Shown: positions 1 to 9,007, counted from the stretch's first letter. The stretch: DNA of 34,226 nucleotides from Candidatus Wolfebacteria bacterium (GCA_002401345.1 NVSU01000012.1:1-34226), one strand, 5' to 3'. The notes: a model not told the origin generated them from the letters alone. Translations and numbers: made by a program.

Positions 1-38
1 CTTCAAAATAATTTTATAATTATAAAATTATTTTGAAG
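1..38. terminator. Perfect 38-nt palindrome, probable terminator of an upstream gene
   Basis: The first 38 bases read identically on both strands, giving a long AT-rich hairpin with A and T runs in both arms. It precedes the rnc leader and is most simply the (bidirectional) terminator of a gene to the left of the window. The gene it would terminate is not visible. Confidence 0.55.
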
Positions 39-41
39 AAT

Positions 42-92
42 ATTTCACAGGGTACTCAAATTTAATATTCACTTCGTTCACTTAAATTTCGT
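42..92 (+). promoter_or_regulatory. rnc leader, shared module with the helicase leader
   Basis: The block ATTTCACAGGGTACTC followed by AAATTTAATATTCA and a TTCACTTCGTTCACTT repeat leads directly to the rnc ATG. The same two blocks occur in front of the helicase gene (13413-13428 and 13464-13498), where a 35-nt hairpin module separates them. The AAATTTAA and TTAAATTT ends can pair. No Shine-Dalgarno sequence is present. The function is unknown: it may be a 5' UTR control element or part of a dispersed repeat. Confidence 0.45.
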
Positions 93-800
93 ATGGATAA
101 AGATTTTTCTACATTTGAAAAGAAGACAAAAATAACTTTTAAAGATAAAAATTTACTCACACAAGCATTTGTACACAGGTCATATATAAATGAAAATCCT
201 AAACTCGGTCTTTCACACAATGAAAGATTAGAGTTTTTGGGTGATGCAGTATTAGAACTCGCAGTAACAAATTACTTATTTAATAAATATAAAAATAAAA
301 CCGAAGGTGAATTAACTGCATTTCGTTCAGCACTTGTAAATTCAGTTATTTTAGCTGACACCGCACGGGAGTTAGGGATGGGTGACTATCTTTTACTTTC
401 AAAAGGTGAATCAAAGGATATGGGACGAGCTCGCCAATACATTCTCGCAAATACCTTTGAGGCATTTACTGGAGCTATATATATGGATCAAGGATACGAA
501 GCAGCTGAGAAATTTATTGCGTCCGCAATATATGACAAAATAGATGCAATAGTTTCAAAGGGCTTATGGAAAGACGCCAAAAGTCTTGTTCAGGAAAAAG
601 CGCAAGAACAAACTGGTGTTACTCCAGAATACAAAGTAATAAGTGAAGTTGGACTTGATCATGAAAAGAGTTTTGTAGTTGGAATTTATTTTGATAAAGA
701 AAAAATAGCAGAAGGAAAAGGTGGATCAAAACAAGATGCAGAACAAAAAGCAGCAGAAAAGGCGCTCGAACTTAAGAAATGGAGAAAGAATGCTTCATAG
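93..800 (+). CDS. rnc: Ribonuclease III
   Basis: This encodes the double-strand-specific endoribonuclease that processes rRNA precursors and structured mRNAs in the cytoplasm. The 235-residue length is normal for the family. The signature ERLEFLGDAVL lies at residues 44-54 and carries the catalytic acidic residues. A second acidic cluster (NTFEAFTGAIYMDQG, about residues 125-139) completes the RNase III domain. The C-terminal third (about 160-230, ending in GGSKQDAEQKAAEKAL) is a standard double-stranded-RNA-binding domain. The ATG at 93 follows a structured AT-rich leader without a ribosome-binding site. The smc gene starts 22 nt downstream on the same strand, an rnc-smc order also seen in other bacteria, so the two are probably co-transcribed. 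All expected domains are present, so the call is secure. Confidence 0.97.
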   Translation: MDKDFSTFEKKTKITFKDKNLLTQAFVHRSYINENPKLGLSHNERLEFLGDAVLELAVTNYLFNKYKNKTEGELTAFRSALVNSVILADTARELGMGDYLLLSKGESKDMGRARQYILANTFEAFTGAIYMDQGYEAAEKFIASAIYDKIDAIVSKGLWKDAKSLVQEKAQEQTGVTPEYKVISEVGLDHEKSFVVGIYFDKEKIAEGKGGSKQDAEQKAAEKALELKKWRKNAS

Positions 801-822
801 AAACACTATTTAAAAAAAGTAT

Positions 823-3111
823 ATGTATTTAAAACGTATAGAACTTTCGGGATTTAAGTCATTCGCAAAGAAAACCACATTGGAATTTACAAGTCCAATT
901 ACTGCCATCGTGGGACCTAATGGCTCTGGTAAGTCGAATATTGTTGAGGCAATTCGTTTTGTTCTAGGTGAGCAATCCATAAAATCTCTTCGTGGAAAAT
1001 CTGGATCTGACCTTATATTTAAGGGTTCCAAAAATCTTTCAAAATTAAGCCGAGCATCTGTCTCGGCTATATTTGATAATAGAAAAAAAATTTTTAAATT
1101 AGAGTTGAGCGACAATAAATCTCTTAATCTTGATTTTGAAGAGGTGATTATATCCAGGGAAGTGTTTAGTGATGGAGGTAATAAATATTTACTTAACAAA
1201 ACTGATGTACGACTTAAGGATATTCACGAATTACTCTCTGGGGTTAATATTGGAAGCTCCGGTCATCATATTATTTCTCAGGGAGAAGCTGACAGGATTC
1301 TTTCTGCATCCATAAAAGAGCGACGAGACATGATTGAGGATGCGCTTGGATTAAAGATTTTTAAATATCGACTTCGCGAGAGTGAAAGAAAATTAGAAAG
1401 AAGCAATGAAAACCTAAAAGAAGTCGCATTGCTTCGAAGGGAAATTGCACCCCATATTAAATTTTTGAAGCGACAAGTAGAAAAAATACAAAAAGCAGAA
1501 GAGATGCGAAAAGAGCTCGGGACACTTTATAGGGAGTATTTAAAAAGGGAAGAGTTCTATATTAAAAGCGAAGGTGAGAATTTGGGTACTCAAAAAAACA
1601 GATTTCAGATTGAATTAGATGCTATTACACAGTCTCTTGGGGAGGATAATTCGCTCGTTGGTGAAGAAGATTCGACTACAGAAAAGAGTCAAAATCAGAT
1701 TGCGATAGATACTAAAGAGCAAGAGCTCAGTAGTATTAGAGACTTAAAAGATGAGCTCTCGCGTAAATTAGGGCGTATTGAAGGAATGATAGAGGTTGCG
1801 GAAGAGGGGCTTGCAGGCATAGACACGACAGAAAGCACCCAGATGACTGTTCCATATCAAGAGGTAGAAGACTTTGCTCAGACTATAAAAGAGTACTCAG
1901 ATACAATTCTGACGACAGGAAACGAGTCAGGAATTGAGACTATCATCAGATCAATTCAAGACCACATCACTACATTCTTGTCCGCATATAGAGATGTTTC
2001 AAAAAAAGAAACAAGTTTTGGGGATGCAACATCGAAATTGGAGGAGATGAAAGCTAGTAAAGAATCAATATCAGGTGAATTGCAAAAAATAGAAGATAAA
2101 GAAAACAATCTCACTACACAAGTTATTGCATTTAAAAAACTTCTCGAACAAGAGAAGGTAGAAGAAAAAGAGAAAAATAGAGTTCACTATGAATTGCTCA
2201 TGAAAAAACGTGATATAGAATCAGAAATGAACCTTATTCGAATCAAGGAAGAAAATTTTAAGAGAATAAAAAATGCATTTCAATCAGAACTCACTGAAGG
2301 AGAAGTGCTTATTGGTCAACATATCTTCGCCTATACCTCATATGAATTAGAAGAGGATCAGGTAAATGAATCACGCGCAGCACAAGAAGAACGAAGAAAA
2401 AAAATTGAACGTCTTAAAATTAAATTAGAGGATGCAGGGGCCTCAACAGGGAATGATGTACTCAAAGAATATGATGAAGTTACGGAACGCGATCATTTTT
2501 TGAAGGGAGAAATAGAAGATTTAAATAAAAGCATCGAATCACTTCAGCAGTTAATGAATGACTTGCAAGATAAACTCGATACACAATTCAAAGAGGGGAT
2601 TAATAAAATTAATGCTGAATTTGATACGTTTTTCAGATTAATGTTTGGAGGTGGGAATGCATCAATTAAAGTAATAACAGAACAAAAACGAAAAAGAAAA
2701 AAGAATGAAGACCTTGAAAGTGTATCAGAAGAAATGGAGGATGAAGTGGAAGAATTTGAAGGAGTTGAAATTGATGTATCACTTCCTCGAAAGAAAACTA
2801 GAGAACTGCATATGCTCTCAGGAGGCGAACGATCACTGGCATCTATTGCACTTCTTTTTGCAATTTCTAGAGTTAATCCTCCTCCTTTCCTCGTACTTGA
2901 TGAAACTGATGCGGCTCTTGATGAAGCGAATTCTAGAAAATATGGAGATATGCTCGAGCGATTATCTAAATCCTCTCAACTTATAGTAGTGACTCATAAT
3001 AGAGAGACTATGTCACGAGCTAACGTACTATATGGTGTTACAGTTGGCTTGGATGGTGGGTCTAAACTACTCTCAGTTCACTTTGATGAAGCAGTCCAAA
3101 TAGCAAAATAA
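823..3111 (+). CDS. smc: SMC-like chromosome partition ATPase, shortened and apparently hinge-less
   Basis: This is a member of the SMC family of chromosome condensation and segregation ATPases. The head is complete. Walker A GPNGSGKSN is at residues 31-39, a Q-loop region (HHIISQGEAD) follows, and the C-terminal signature LSGGERSLASIAL, Walker B FLVLDETDAALDEAN and the switch histidine VTHNRET are all present. The protein has 762 residues, whereas bacterial SMC proteins are usually about 1150-1200. Between the heads I see only charged helical, coiled-coil-like sequence. No glycine-rich globular hinge is recognisable, and there is no CxxC zinc hook as in Rad50. The centre (about residues 320-390) is less charged and might form a small substitute for the hinge. 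The conserved stretch before the C-terminal head (FDTFFRLMFGGGNA) argues for true SMC ancestry rather than RecN or Rad50. No ScpA or ScpB gene is in the window. It follows rnc by 22 nt and converges on the capA-vanY gene. Confidence 0.88.
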   Translation: MYLKRIELSGFKSFAKKTTLEFTSPITAIVGPNGSGKSNIVEAIRFVLGEQSIKSLRGKSGSDLIFKGSKNLSKLSRASVSAIFDNRKKIFKLELSDNKSLNLDFEEVIISREVFSDGGNKYLLNKTDVRLKDIHELLSGVNIGSSGHHIISQGEADRILSASIKERRDMIEDALGLKIFKYRLRESERKLERSNENLKEVALLRREIAPHIKFLKRQVEKIQKAEEMRKELGTLYREYLKREEFYIKSEGENLGTQKNRFQIELDAITQSLGEDNSLVGEEDSTTEKSQNQIAIDTKEQELSSIRDLKDELSRKLGRIEGMIEVAEEGLAGIDTTESTQMTVPYQEVEDFAQTIKEYSDTILTTGNESGIETIIRSIQDHITTFLSAYRDVSKKETSFGDATSKLEEMKASKESISGELQKIEDKENNLTTQVIAFKKLLEQEKVEEKEKNRVHYELLMKKRDIESEMNLIRIKEENFKRIKNAFQSELTEGEVLIGQHIFAYTSYELEEDQVNESRAAQEERRKKIERLKIKLEDAGASTGNDVLKEYDEVTERDHFLKGEIEDLNKSIESLQQLMNDLQDKLDTQFKEGINKINAEFDTFFRLMFGGGNASIKVITEQKRKRKKNEDLESVSEEMEDEVEEFEGVEIDVSLPRKKTRELHMLSGGERSLASIALLFAISRVNPPPFLVLDETDAALDEANSRKYGDMLERLSKSSQLIVVTHNRETMSRANVLYGVTVGLDGGSKLLSVHFDEAVQIAK

Positions 3112-3127
3112 AAATTCCAGATTTATT

Positions 3128-3175
3128 ATATCTAAATTAAAAAACCTACATATGTAGGTTTTTTAATTTAGATAT
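3128..3175. terminator. Bidirectional terminator between smc and capA-vanY
   Basis: A perfect 48-nt palindrome centred on CCTACATATGTAGG is flanked inside the stem by A6 and T6 runs, so it gives a U-tract terminator in both directions. It ends transcription of smc (+) and of the rnr-capA pair (-). The right arm contains the stop codon and the last four codons of the minus-strand gene. Confidence 0.85.
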
Positions 3176-4944
3176 TCTGTTGTAGTGAGACCGGTTTGTT
3201 TTATTGCTGCTGCATTTTGAACCCCTACGTATCTATAGTGCCATGGTTCATATATATATCCTGTGATATCTTCTTTTCCTTTTGGATAGCTTTGAATAAA
3301 TCCGTATTTGAATGCATTGGTATCAAGCCATTGATATTCTGGAGAAGATTCAAATATAGTACTTGTAGATTTGTAGTGTATAGATTTACCTGTGAGATCA
3401 ACCGTAGTCCCCAGTTGGTGCTCTGAGTGAGTAGGGGAAGCTACAGAGGGATAAGAAATGGATCCCGGATTATCAGCCCTCCAGTAATTATAGAGAGTGG
3501 CTTGATAGATTTTATCTCGAAATCCAGATGTGACTGTGAGAGAGATGTCATCATTTTTTGCACTGGTAAACATGGTTTGAAGTTGTTCCATTGTGTCTTC
3601 TTCAAGACAAATGGTTGTAACAGTTGCAGATACGCGTCCTTTTACAGATATCAGATTTGCGGGAATGTAATCACCAACAGAATTTTCACGGTTTACATTA
3701 AACAATGATAGATCCTCATTAATATTTTGGGGAGTCTGACAGAACACAGGCTTTGATTGAGCTTCCACAATTTTCCCCTCGACTGCTTTAGTATCTATGT
3801 AGCTATTATTGATTTCTATTATTTCATTTGGTTGATAGAATTCATTGAGTCGTACGATAAATTTATTAGTTTTCTGTATAGAAACTTCTTGAGTAAATGG
3901 ATTTTTTACAAGAGTAATGTCCAGCAAAAGTCCCTCCATTGTTGCTTGAGAAAAATGTTGATCGAAAATAAAATTACCAAGACTGTATGCAATAATTCCA
4001 TTTTTGTATTCTTCAGTATCCTGAATTATATGTGGATGATGTCCGATAATAAGTTTTGCACCTGCATCTATTGCTTGATGTGAGAGTTTTGTTTGACGAG
4101 AAGAGTGTGGCTTGTATTCGTTTCCCCAATGAAACGATACTACGAGCGCATCAACTTGTGCCGCGGCATTTGAAATTATTTCTTCAAAATGAGGATTATT
4201 AGCGAGAAGAATTCCTGATGTATCACCCTTAGCAGCTATCCATGATGGCCCAAGATCAGAAAAGGCGAGATATCCAACTGTGATACCATTTTTTGTGATT
4301 ATGCGAGGTTCTTCTGCTTCTTTTGAGTTTCTCCCCGCACCCGCAAAGAGCAGATTGTTTTCTTTTAATCGTTCGAGTGTGTCTTCGAATGCTGTCCGAC
4401 CCCAGTCACCCACATGATTATTGGCGAATGAAAGTATATCAAATCCAGCATTTTTTAAAGCTGGCAGTGCCTGTGGATCCATTCTGAATGAATATTTATT
4501 TCCTAAGTCAGTACCTTTATCTGATACAGGTCCTTCAAGATTTCCAAAAAGAATATCGGCTGACTGTAGAAGTACCATGTGTTTGAAGAGGGCAGATATA
4601 TCTCCATCAAAATTTTTGTCGACAGATTTTTTGACACCACGATCAAGCATAATATCTCCCACGAACATAAGAGAGAGTTCATTGTTAATATTTCTTGATA
4701 CTTGTGTTGGGAATGTAGCTGGAGCCCGTTCTATTTCTGGTGCGATTTCGATTGATTGACTTGCGGCCACAGAGGCAAGAAAGGGGACGGCTTTATTTGA
4801 AGAATAGGTGTAGGTAATTTTATTTTTTATTGAAGAGACTGAAAATGCAAAGGCCGTTCCTTGTGATATAACTGATCCGAGGAAAAACAATAATGCAAAT
4901 CCTACGAGGAAGAATATTCCATGTTGTATACGTTTGAGTGCCAT
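3163..4944 (-). CDS. CapA-family metallophosphatase-like domain fused to a VanY-type D,D-carboxypeptidase
   Basis: The 593-residue protein has an N-terminal membrane segment (about residues 12-34, probably a signal anchor), so the rest should face outward. Residues of about 70-325 form a CapA/PGA-cap domain: FVGDIMLDRGV, GNLEGPVS, SFANNHVGDWG, SFHWGNEY, IIGHHPHIIQ and YSLGNFIFDQ are its usual metal-site motifs. After a linker, residues of about 445-590 form a VanY/D-Ala-D-Ala carboxypeptidase domain with SEHQLGTTVD (zinc His and Asp) and EPWHYRYVG (catalytic Glu and zinc His). The likely role is peptidoglycan stem-peptide trimming, combined with a polymer-related function that is unknown for this CapA domain. 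The gene starts 7 nt after rnr, so they form one transcript. The fusion of the two domains is unusual. Domain identities are firm; substrates are inferred. Confidence 0.88.
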   Translation of the reverse strand: MALKRIQHGIFFLVGFALLFFLGSVISQGTAFAFSVSSIKNKITYTYSSNKAVPFLASVAASQSIEIAPEIERAPATFPTQVSRNINNELSLMFVGDIMLDRGVKKSVDKNFDGDISALFKHMVLLQSADILFGNLEGPVSDKGTDLGNKYSFRMDPQALPALKNAGFDILSFANNHVGDWGRTAFEDTLERLKENNLLFAGAGRNSKEAEEPRIITKNGITVGYLAFSDLGPSWIAAKGDTSGILLANNPHFEEIISNAAAQVDALVVSFHWGNEYKPHSSRQTKLSHQAIDAGAKLIIGHHPHIIQDTEEYKNGIIAYSLGNFIFDQHFSQATMEGLLLDITLVKNPFTQEVSIQKTNKFIVRLNEFYQPNEIIEINNSYIDTKAVEGKIVEAQSKPVFCQTPQNINEDLSLFNVNRENSVGDYIPANLISVKGRVSATVTTICLEEDTMEQLQTMFTSAKNDDISLTVTSGFRDKIYQATLYNYWRADNPGSISYPSVASPTHSEHQLGTTVDLTGKSIHYKSTSTIFESSPEYQWLDTNAFKYGFIQSYPKGKEDITGYIYEPWHYRYVGVQNAAAIKQTGLTTTEYLN

Positions 4945-4951
4945 TTATATA

Positions 4952-6955
4952 TTAGGCGAGGGTATAATCAATAATTTTTTTATCAATATCAGCTTTGACA
5001 ACTTTTATTCTTATTTTATCACCAAACTTGAATTCTCTTTTAGATTTTTTACCGACAACGGTTAGTGTTTTCTCATCCAGGCTGTAATAATCATCCTTTA
5101 TATCACTTAATTTTATCATACCTTCACTTTTTGACTCAGCTTCTTCTGTGTATATACCCCATCTTGTTAATCCTGTGATTACGCCATCAAATTCTTTTCC
5201 AATTCTCGTGGACATATATTCGACTTGCTTGTATTTAATAGAATCTCTTTCAGCCATCTGTGCCTCTCGCTCCCGCTCTGAGGACGAATTTGCAAGCATT
5301 TCATAATGGTGCCACTTTTCTTTTTCAATCGTATTACCTTGTAGATATTCATGAAAAAGTCTATGTACCATGACATCTGGATACCTTCGAATGGGGGATG
5401 TGAAATGCGTATAGTATTTGAATGCGAGTCCATAGTGACCGATGTTTTTTGTAGAATAAATTGCCTTTGCCATTGTTCGAATGATAAGTGTCTGTATTGT
5501 TCCTTTCTCCTCTTTACCTTCTAGTTGTTGCAATAGCTCGTTCAAGTCTTTTTGTGGAATGAGTCCATTCACTAGATTCACTTTGTACCCCAATTTTGCA
5601 AGAAATAATACAAGTTCTGCTACTTTCTTTTTATCTGGCTTGTCGTGGATGCGATACACAAACACTTTTATATCCTTCTTATTTTTGGGAGTGAGATACA
5701 TAGCGACACGTTTATTTGCCAGAAGCATGAATTCTTCAACAAGACGATGTGTGTCAGTTCGGACTTTTTTACGCACCTCAATAGGTACTCCTTTGGGATC
5801 TAGAACGAATTGAACTTCATCCTGATCAAGAGAAATTGCACCTTTTTCAAATCGCTGTTTTTTTATTTTTTTTGCGAACGTATTTAATAGTGTAAGTTCT
5901 TCAAAATATTTGTCTTCGCCGTTTTCTTGATTTAATACCTCTTGAGCTTTCTCATATGAAAATCTTTTCTTTGAATGAATGATAGTCTTACCAAACCACT
6001 CATGTACCACATTTGCATTTTTATCCAATGTAAATACTGCACTAAATGTAAGTCGGTCTACTTCAGGACGAAGACTACATAAATCATTTGATATTTCTTC
6101 TGGAAGCATCGGTATTGTTCGATCTACAAGGTACACTGAAGTACCTCGTTTGACGGCTTCCTTGTCCAGAATAGAGTTTGGTCGAACATAATGTGATACG
6201 TCAGCAATATGTATTCCTATCTCCATGTTTCCATCAGGAAGTTTTTGAACAGAAAGTGCATCGTCAAAATCCTTAGCGTCATCTGGATCTATGGTGAATG
6301 TGATCACATCTCTAAAGTCTCTTCTCTTTTTTTCTTCGATCGGGGAGAGGAATTCTTTTTTTGATTGGGAGAGTATTTTTTCTGCTTCTTTTTGAACCGT
6401 AACTGGGAATGTACTTTCAAATCCCATTTCCAGAGAGATTCCAAGCATTTCTGCATCATTGTCATGAGGCATTCCAAGTATATGTGTAATTTCTCCTTGA
6501 GGGTTCTTTTTGGGGTCGGTCCATTTTGTTATAACACCGAATACTTTTTGTCCAACTTTTGCATGTATTAGTTTTGAAGAGGGGATTATGATATCAACAT
6601 ACATTTTTTTATCAGTGGCTGATAGATAGTATGTCCCATCATCTTTTTCCAGAACTCCTGCAAATCCCAATTTTACTCGTTTTATAATTTTGATAACTTT
6701 TCCTGTTTGTTTTCGATTATCTCTTCCGCTTACTCTATGTTGCCTTGGATAGAGCTGTACTAATACAGTATCTCTATGAAGTGCAGTATTTAAATGAGGA
6801 GCATCTATTTCAATGTCATCTTTTCGGTCCTTTACACTTACATACCCCATACCTTTTGAAGTAATTCGAATCATTCCTTCTACGATCTCTGGTTTCTGTT
6901 TTTTCTTTCCACTTGACTGAGGCTTAGGTGGATCTGCCTTTTTTTGTTTTTTCAT
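4952..6955 (-). CDS. rnr: Ribonuclease R (RNB-family 3'-5' exoribonuclease)
   Basis: This is a processive 3'-5' exoribonuclease that degrades structured RNA and takes part in RNA quality control. At 667 residues it is at the short end for the family. A lysine-rich start is followed by cold-shock-type OB domains (about residues 25-190). The RNB catalytic domain then begins with TIDPDDAKDFDDAL near residue 221, whose aspartates bind the catalytic magnesium. The conserved FTSPIRRYPDVMVHR comes later. A C-terminal S1 domain (GKEFDGVITGLTRWGIYTEE onward) completes the protein. The ATG at 6955 lies 7 nt after a TGA-TATAGT -10 element on the minus strand, so the mRNA is probably leaderless. It is divergent from rpsP and co-directional with capA-vanY downstream. 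Confidence 0.96.
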   Translation of the reverse strand: MKKQKKADPPKPQSSGKKKQKPEIVEGMIRITSKGMGYVSVKDRKDDIEIDAPHLNTALHRDTVLVQLYPRQHRVSGRDNRKQTGKVIKIIKRVKLGFAGVLEKDDGTYYLSATDKKMYVDIIIPSSKLIHAKVGQKVFGVITKWTDPKKNPQGEITHILGMPHDNDAEMLGISLEMGFESTFPVTVQKEAEKILSQSKKEFLSPIEEKKRRDFRDVITFTIDPDDAKDFDDALSVQKLPDGNMEIGIHIADVSHYVRPNSILDKEAVKRGTSVYLVDRTIPMLPEEISNDLCSLRPEVDRLTFSAVFTLDKNANVVHEWFGKTIIHSKKRFSYEKAQEVLNQENGEDKYFEELTLLNTFAKKIKKQRFEKGAISLDQDEVQFVLDPKGVPIEVRKKVRTDTHRLVEEFMLLANKRVAMYLTPKNKKDIKVFVYRIHDKPDKKKVAELVLFLAKLGYKVNLVNGLIPQKDLNELLQQLEGKEEKGTIQTLIIRTMAKAIYSTKNIGHYGLAFKYYTHFTSPIRRYPDVMVHRLFHEYLQGNTIEKEKWHHYEMLANSSSEREREAQMAERDSIKYKQVEYMSTRIGKEFDGVITGLTRWGIYTEEAESKSEGMIKLSDIKDDYYSLDEKTLTVVGKKSKREFKFGDKIRIKVVKADIDKKIIDYTLA

Positions 6956-7012
6956 ACTATATACTATATCATTTTTATTGATTTATTTTTTCATTCTGGT
7001 AGTATTGGGTTC
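6956..7012. promoter_or_regulatory. Divergent leaderless promoters of rnr and rpsP
   Basis: In this 57-nt gap each gene has an extended -10 box exactly 7 nt before its ATG. For rnr (minus) the box is TATAGT at 6963-6968, preceded by TGA. For rpsP (plus) it is TAGTAT at 7000-7005, preceded by TGG, with a possible -35 TTGATT at 6978-6983 (16-nt spacer). With the usual -10 to +1 spacing both transcripts would start at or next to the A of the start codon. No ribosome-binding site is present on either side. Confidence 0.6.
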
Positions 7013-7486
7013 ATGTTAAAGATACGATTACAACGAACAGGACGACGAAATAACCCTTATTTCAGAGTTGTGCTTACAGATTCTAAAAACGGCCCCAAAA
7101 GTGGTAAATTTTTGGAGATCCTAGGTTCATATGATCCGAAGCCAGGTGTGGTTGAATTTAAGGATGATCGAGTAAAATACTGGATATCACAAGGTGCTCA
7201 AACATCTGACACTGTTCACAACTTCCTGGTTGATAAAAAGATTGTTGAAGGTAAGAAAATAAACGTACTTCCAAAGAAAAGTCCTACTAAAAAAAGAAAT
7301 GCTCCAGACGAAGAACCTAAAGAGGATCCTAAAGCAGAAGCAGCGAGTTCACCAGCTGACGAAGAAACACCTGCAGAGGCACCAGTAGAATCTCCTAAAG
7401 AAGAGACTCCTAAAGAGAAAGCTAAGGTAGAAGTTGATTCGCCAGCTGGGGAAGAGACACCTACAGAAGATGAAGAAAAAAAATAG
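7013..7486 (+). CDS. rpsP: 30S ribosomal protein S16 with a charged C-terminal tail
   Basis: S16 is a component of the small ribosomal subunit, important in early 30S assembly. Residues 1-80 (MLKIRLQRTGRRNNPYFRVV at the start, then a G-S-Y-D-P motif) are a complete S16 core. The protein continues to 157 residues with a low-complexity Lys/Glu/Pro/Ala tail that ordinary S16 (80-90 residues) lacks. The tail contains two degenerate copies of a 16-bp palindrome (7348-7363 and 7438-7453), read in the same frame as copies in rpoC and rpoD and giving S-S-P-A-D-E and D-S-P-A-G-E. The ATG at 7013 was chosen because the conserved sequence begins there and a -10 box lies 7 nt upstream; the frame stays open further 5'. 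The usual rimM-trmD partners do not follow directly. trmD lies about 5 kb downstream. Confidence 0.96.
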   Translation: MLKIRLQRTGRRNNPYFRVVLTDSKNGPKSGKFLEILGSYDPKPGVVEFKDDRVKYWISQGAQTSDTVHNFLVDKKIVEGKKINVLPKKSPTKKRNAPDEEPKEDPKAEAASSPADEETPAEAPVESPKEETPKEKAKVEVDSPAGEETPTEDEEKK

Positions 7487-7524
7487 GGGTTATCCTTATT
7501 TTTTTTGTCATTTTTTCAATATTT

Positions 7525-7546
7525 AAAACACACTAAAGTGTGTTTT
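7525..7546. terminator. rpsP terminator
   Basis: AAAACACAC and GTGTGTTTT form a 9-bp stem with a TAAA loop, about 40 nt after the rpsP stop. The T run is inside the stem. The stem ends just before the murD -10 element. Confidence 0.55.
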
Positions 7547-7548
7547 AA

Positions 7549-7563
7549 TGCTAAAATAATTCT
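7549..7563 (+). promoter_or_regulatory. Extended -10 promoter of murD
   Basis: TGC-TAAAAT (hexamer 7552-7557) lies 6 nt before the murD ATG. There is no clear -35 and no ribosome-binding site, which fits an extended -10 promoter giving a leaderless mRNA. Confidence 0.5.
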
Positions 7564-8973
7564 ATGGATTTAGAAGGAAAAAAGGTATTACTGGTTGGAT
7601 TAGGTATTCTTGGAGGTGGAACAGCTACGGCAAATTTTTTGATGAAAGAAGGAGCTACTCTTACAATAACTGATCTAAAAAAGGAAAATGAAGTTTCTTC
7701 TTCATTAAAAAAACTTAAAGGCTCCCCTAAACTTGTATTAGGTGAGCATAGAGAAGAAGATTTTTTAGAAAACGATATTATTGTTTTGGGACCTGGTGTG
7801 TCATATAAAAATCATTATGTCTCTCTTGCGAGGGAAAATGGCAAGCAAATTGAAAATGATTATACATTATTTGCATCTTATTTTAAACTTAAAAATCCTG
7901 AATCATATTATATTGGAATAACAGGAACGAGGGGGAAAACAACTATTGTTCATTGGGTTCATCATTTCATATCACAATCGGTTATTGGTGGGAATATACC
8001 TGAAAAAGGCCTCCTTGATATTGTTTCTCAAAAAACAAATCTTTTTGTTTTAGAGCTTTCGTCATTTAATCTTGAATTTACTGCACAAAATACTACACCC
8101 CCACATATTGCTGCTATTACAAATATATTCAGAGACCATCTTGATCGATATAAAACAATAGAGGAATATATGGATACGAAATCTAATATATTTGAGAATC
8201 AAACCTCTGGTGATTTCTTAATATTAAATAAAGATAATGGCTATACAGACTATTTTGTTAATAAAAAACCTAAATCAGATCTGTATTTTATCTCAACATC
8301 AAAACTAGACAGTAATCTCAATGGTATATTTTTCGATAATGACGAGATAATATTTCAAAAGGAAGGAAATATAGTAAAAATATACAAGTTAAAGAATTTT
8401 ATGCCACTGCATAAAAAAAGTAATTTACTTTTTGCATTACTTATTTCATATTTTCATATTAATAGTTGGGATGAAATATTGCCTAGAATTGAATTATTAC
8501 CAGAAATTTCATTTCGACAAGAAGTTATATATAAGGATAGAGATCTAGCTATTATAAATGACTCGGCATCAACCATTCCTGAGGCAACCATTGCTGCGCT
8601 TGATAGTTTTAAAGATCAAGGAAAATCTATAGTATTAATAACAGGAGGGACTGATAAGAATTTAGAATTTCCATTATTGGCTAATAAAATTAGCCACTGT
8701 ATAAAAAAAGAAAAATTATTTTTACTTAAAGGAAGTGCAACCAATAAACTCATTGACGAGTTGGTAAAAATAGGATATCTTGAAGATGTAGAAAGTGTCA
8801 AACAATATTTATCTGTTGATGAGATAGTTTCAGATATACAAAATTTTTCAGACAAAGAATATGTAATTCTATTTTCACCCGGAGCAACAAGTTTTGAGCG
8901 TTTCAAAAATGAGTTTGATAGAGGAAATACATTTAATGAAGTTATAGATAAGTATTATAGCAAGAAAAAATAA
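7564..8973 (+). CDS. murD: UDP-N-acetylmuramoylalanine-D-glutamate ligase
   Basis: This is the cytoplasmic Mur ligase that adds D-glutamate to UDP-MurNAc-L-Ala using ATP. The N-terminal Rossmann domain has GLGILGGGTATANFL and the VLGPGV motif. The central ATPase domain has the P-loop GTRGKTT at residues 121-127 and LELSSFNLE. The C-terminal ligase domain has NDSASTIPEATIAAL, ITGG-D and SPGATSFERF plus a GNTF end. All these sit at the normal MurD spacing, and 469 residues is typical. MurD is favoured over MurC, MurE and MurF by the N-terminal motif and the ELSSF/SPG-SF signatures. The gene is more AT-rich than its neighbours. It stands alone, with its own -10 box and a strong terminator overlapping its stop codon, rather than in a dcw cluster. 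Confidence 0.94.
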   Translation: MDLEGKKVLLVGLGILGGGTATANFLMKEGATLTITDLKKENEVSSSLKKLKGSPKLVLGEHREEDFLENDIIVLGPGVSYKNHYVSLARENGKQIENDYTLFASYFKLKNPESYYIGITGTRGKTTIVHWVHHFISQSVIGGNIPEKGLLDIVSQKTNLFVLELSSFNLEFTAQNTTPPHIAAITNIFRDHLDRYKTIEEYMDTKSNIFENQTSGDFLILNKDNGYTDYFVNKKPKSDLYFISTSKLDSNLNGIFFDNDEIIFQKEGNIVKIYKLKNFMPLHKKSNLLFALLISYFHINSWDEILPRIELLPEISFRQEVIYKDRDLAIINDSASTIPEATIAALDSFKDQGKSIVLITGGTDKNLEFPLLANKISHCIKKEKLFLLKGSATNKLIDELVKIGYLEDVESVKQYLSVDEIVSDIQNFSDKEYVILFSPGATSFERFKNEFDRGNTFNEVIDKYYSKKK

Positions 8974-9007
8974 CATTCTCACATTCTCAAGAATGTGAGA
9001 ATGTTAT
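8970..9007. terminator. murD terminator
   Basis: Two perfect 18-nt arms (8970-8987 and 8990-9007) are separated by CA. The stem includes the murD stop codon and is flanked by A runs on both sides, so it is mainly a strong hairpin without a long U tract. Confidence 0.65.

Noticed and set aside
3196-4083. Several plus-strand ORFs of 76-108 codons opposite capA-vanY
   Set aside because: They are shadows of a gene with intact domain motifs on the minus strand and have no coding signature of their own.
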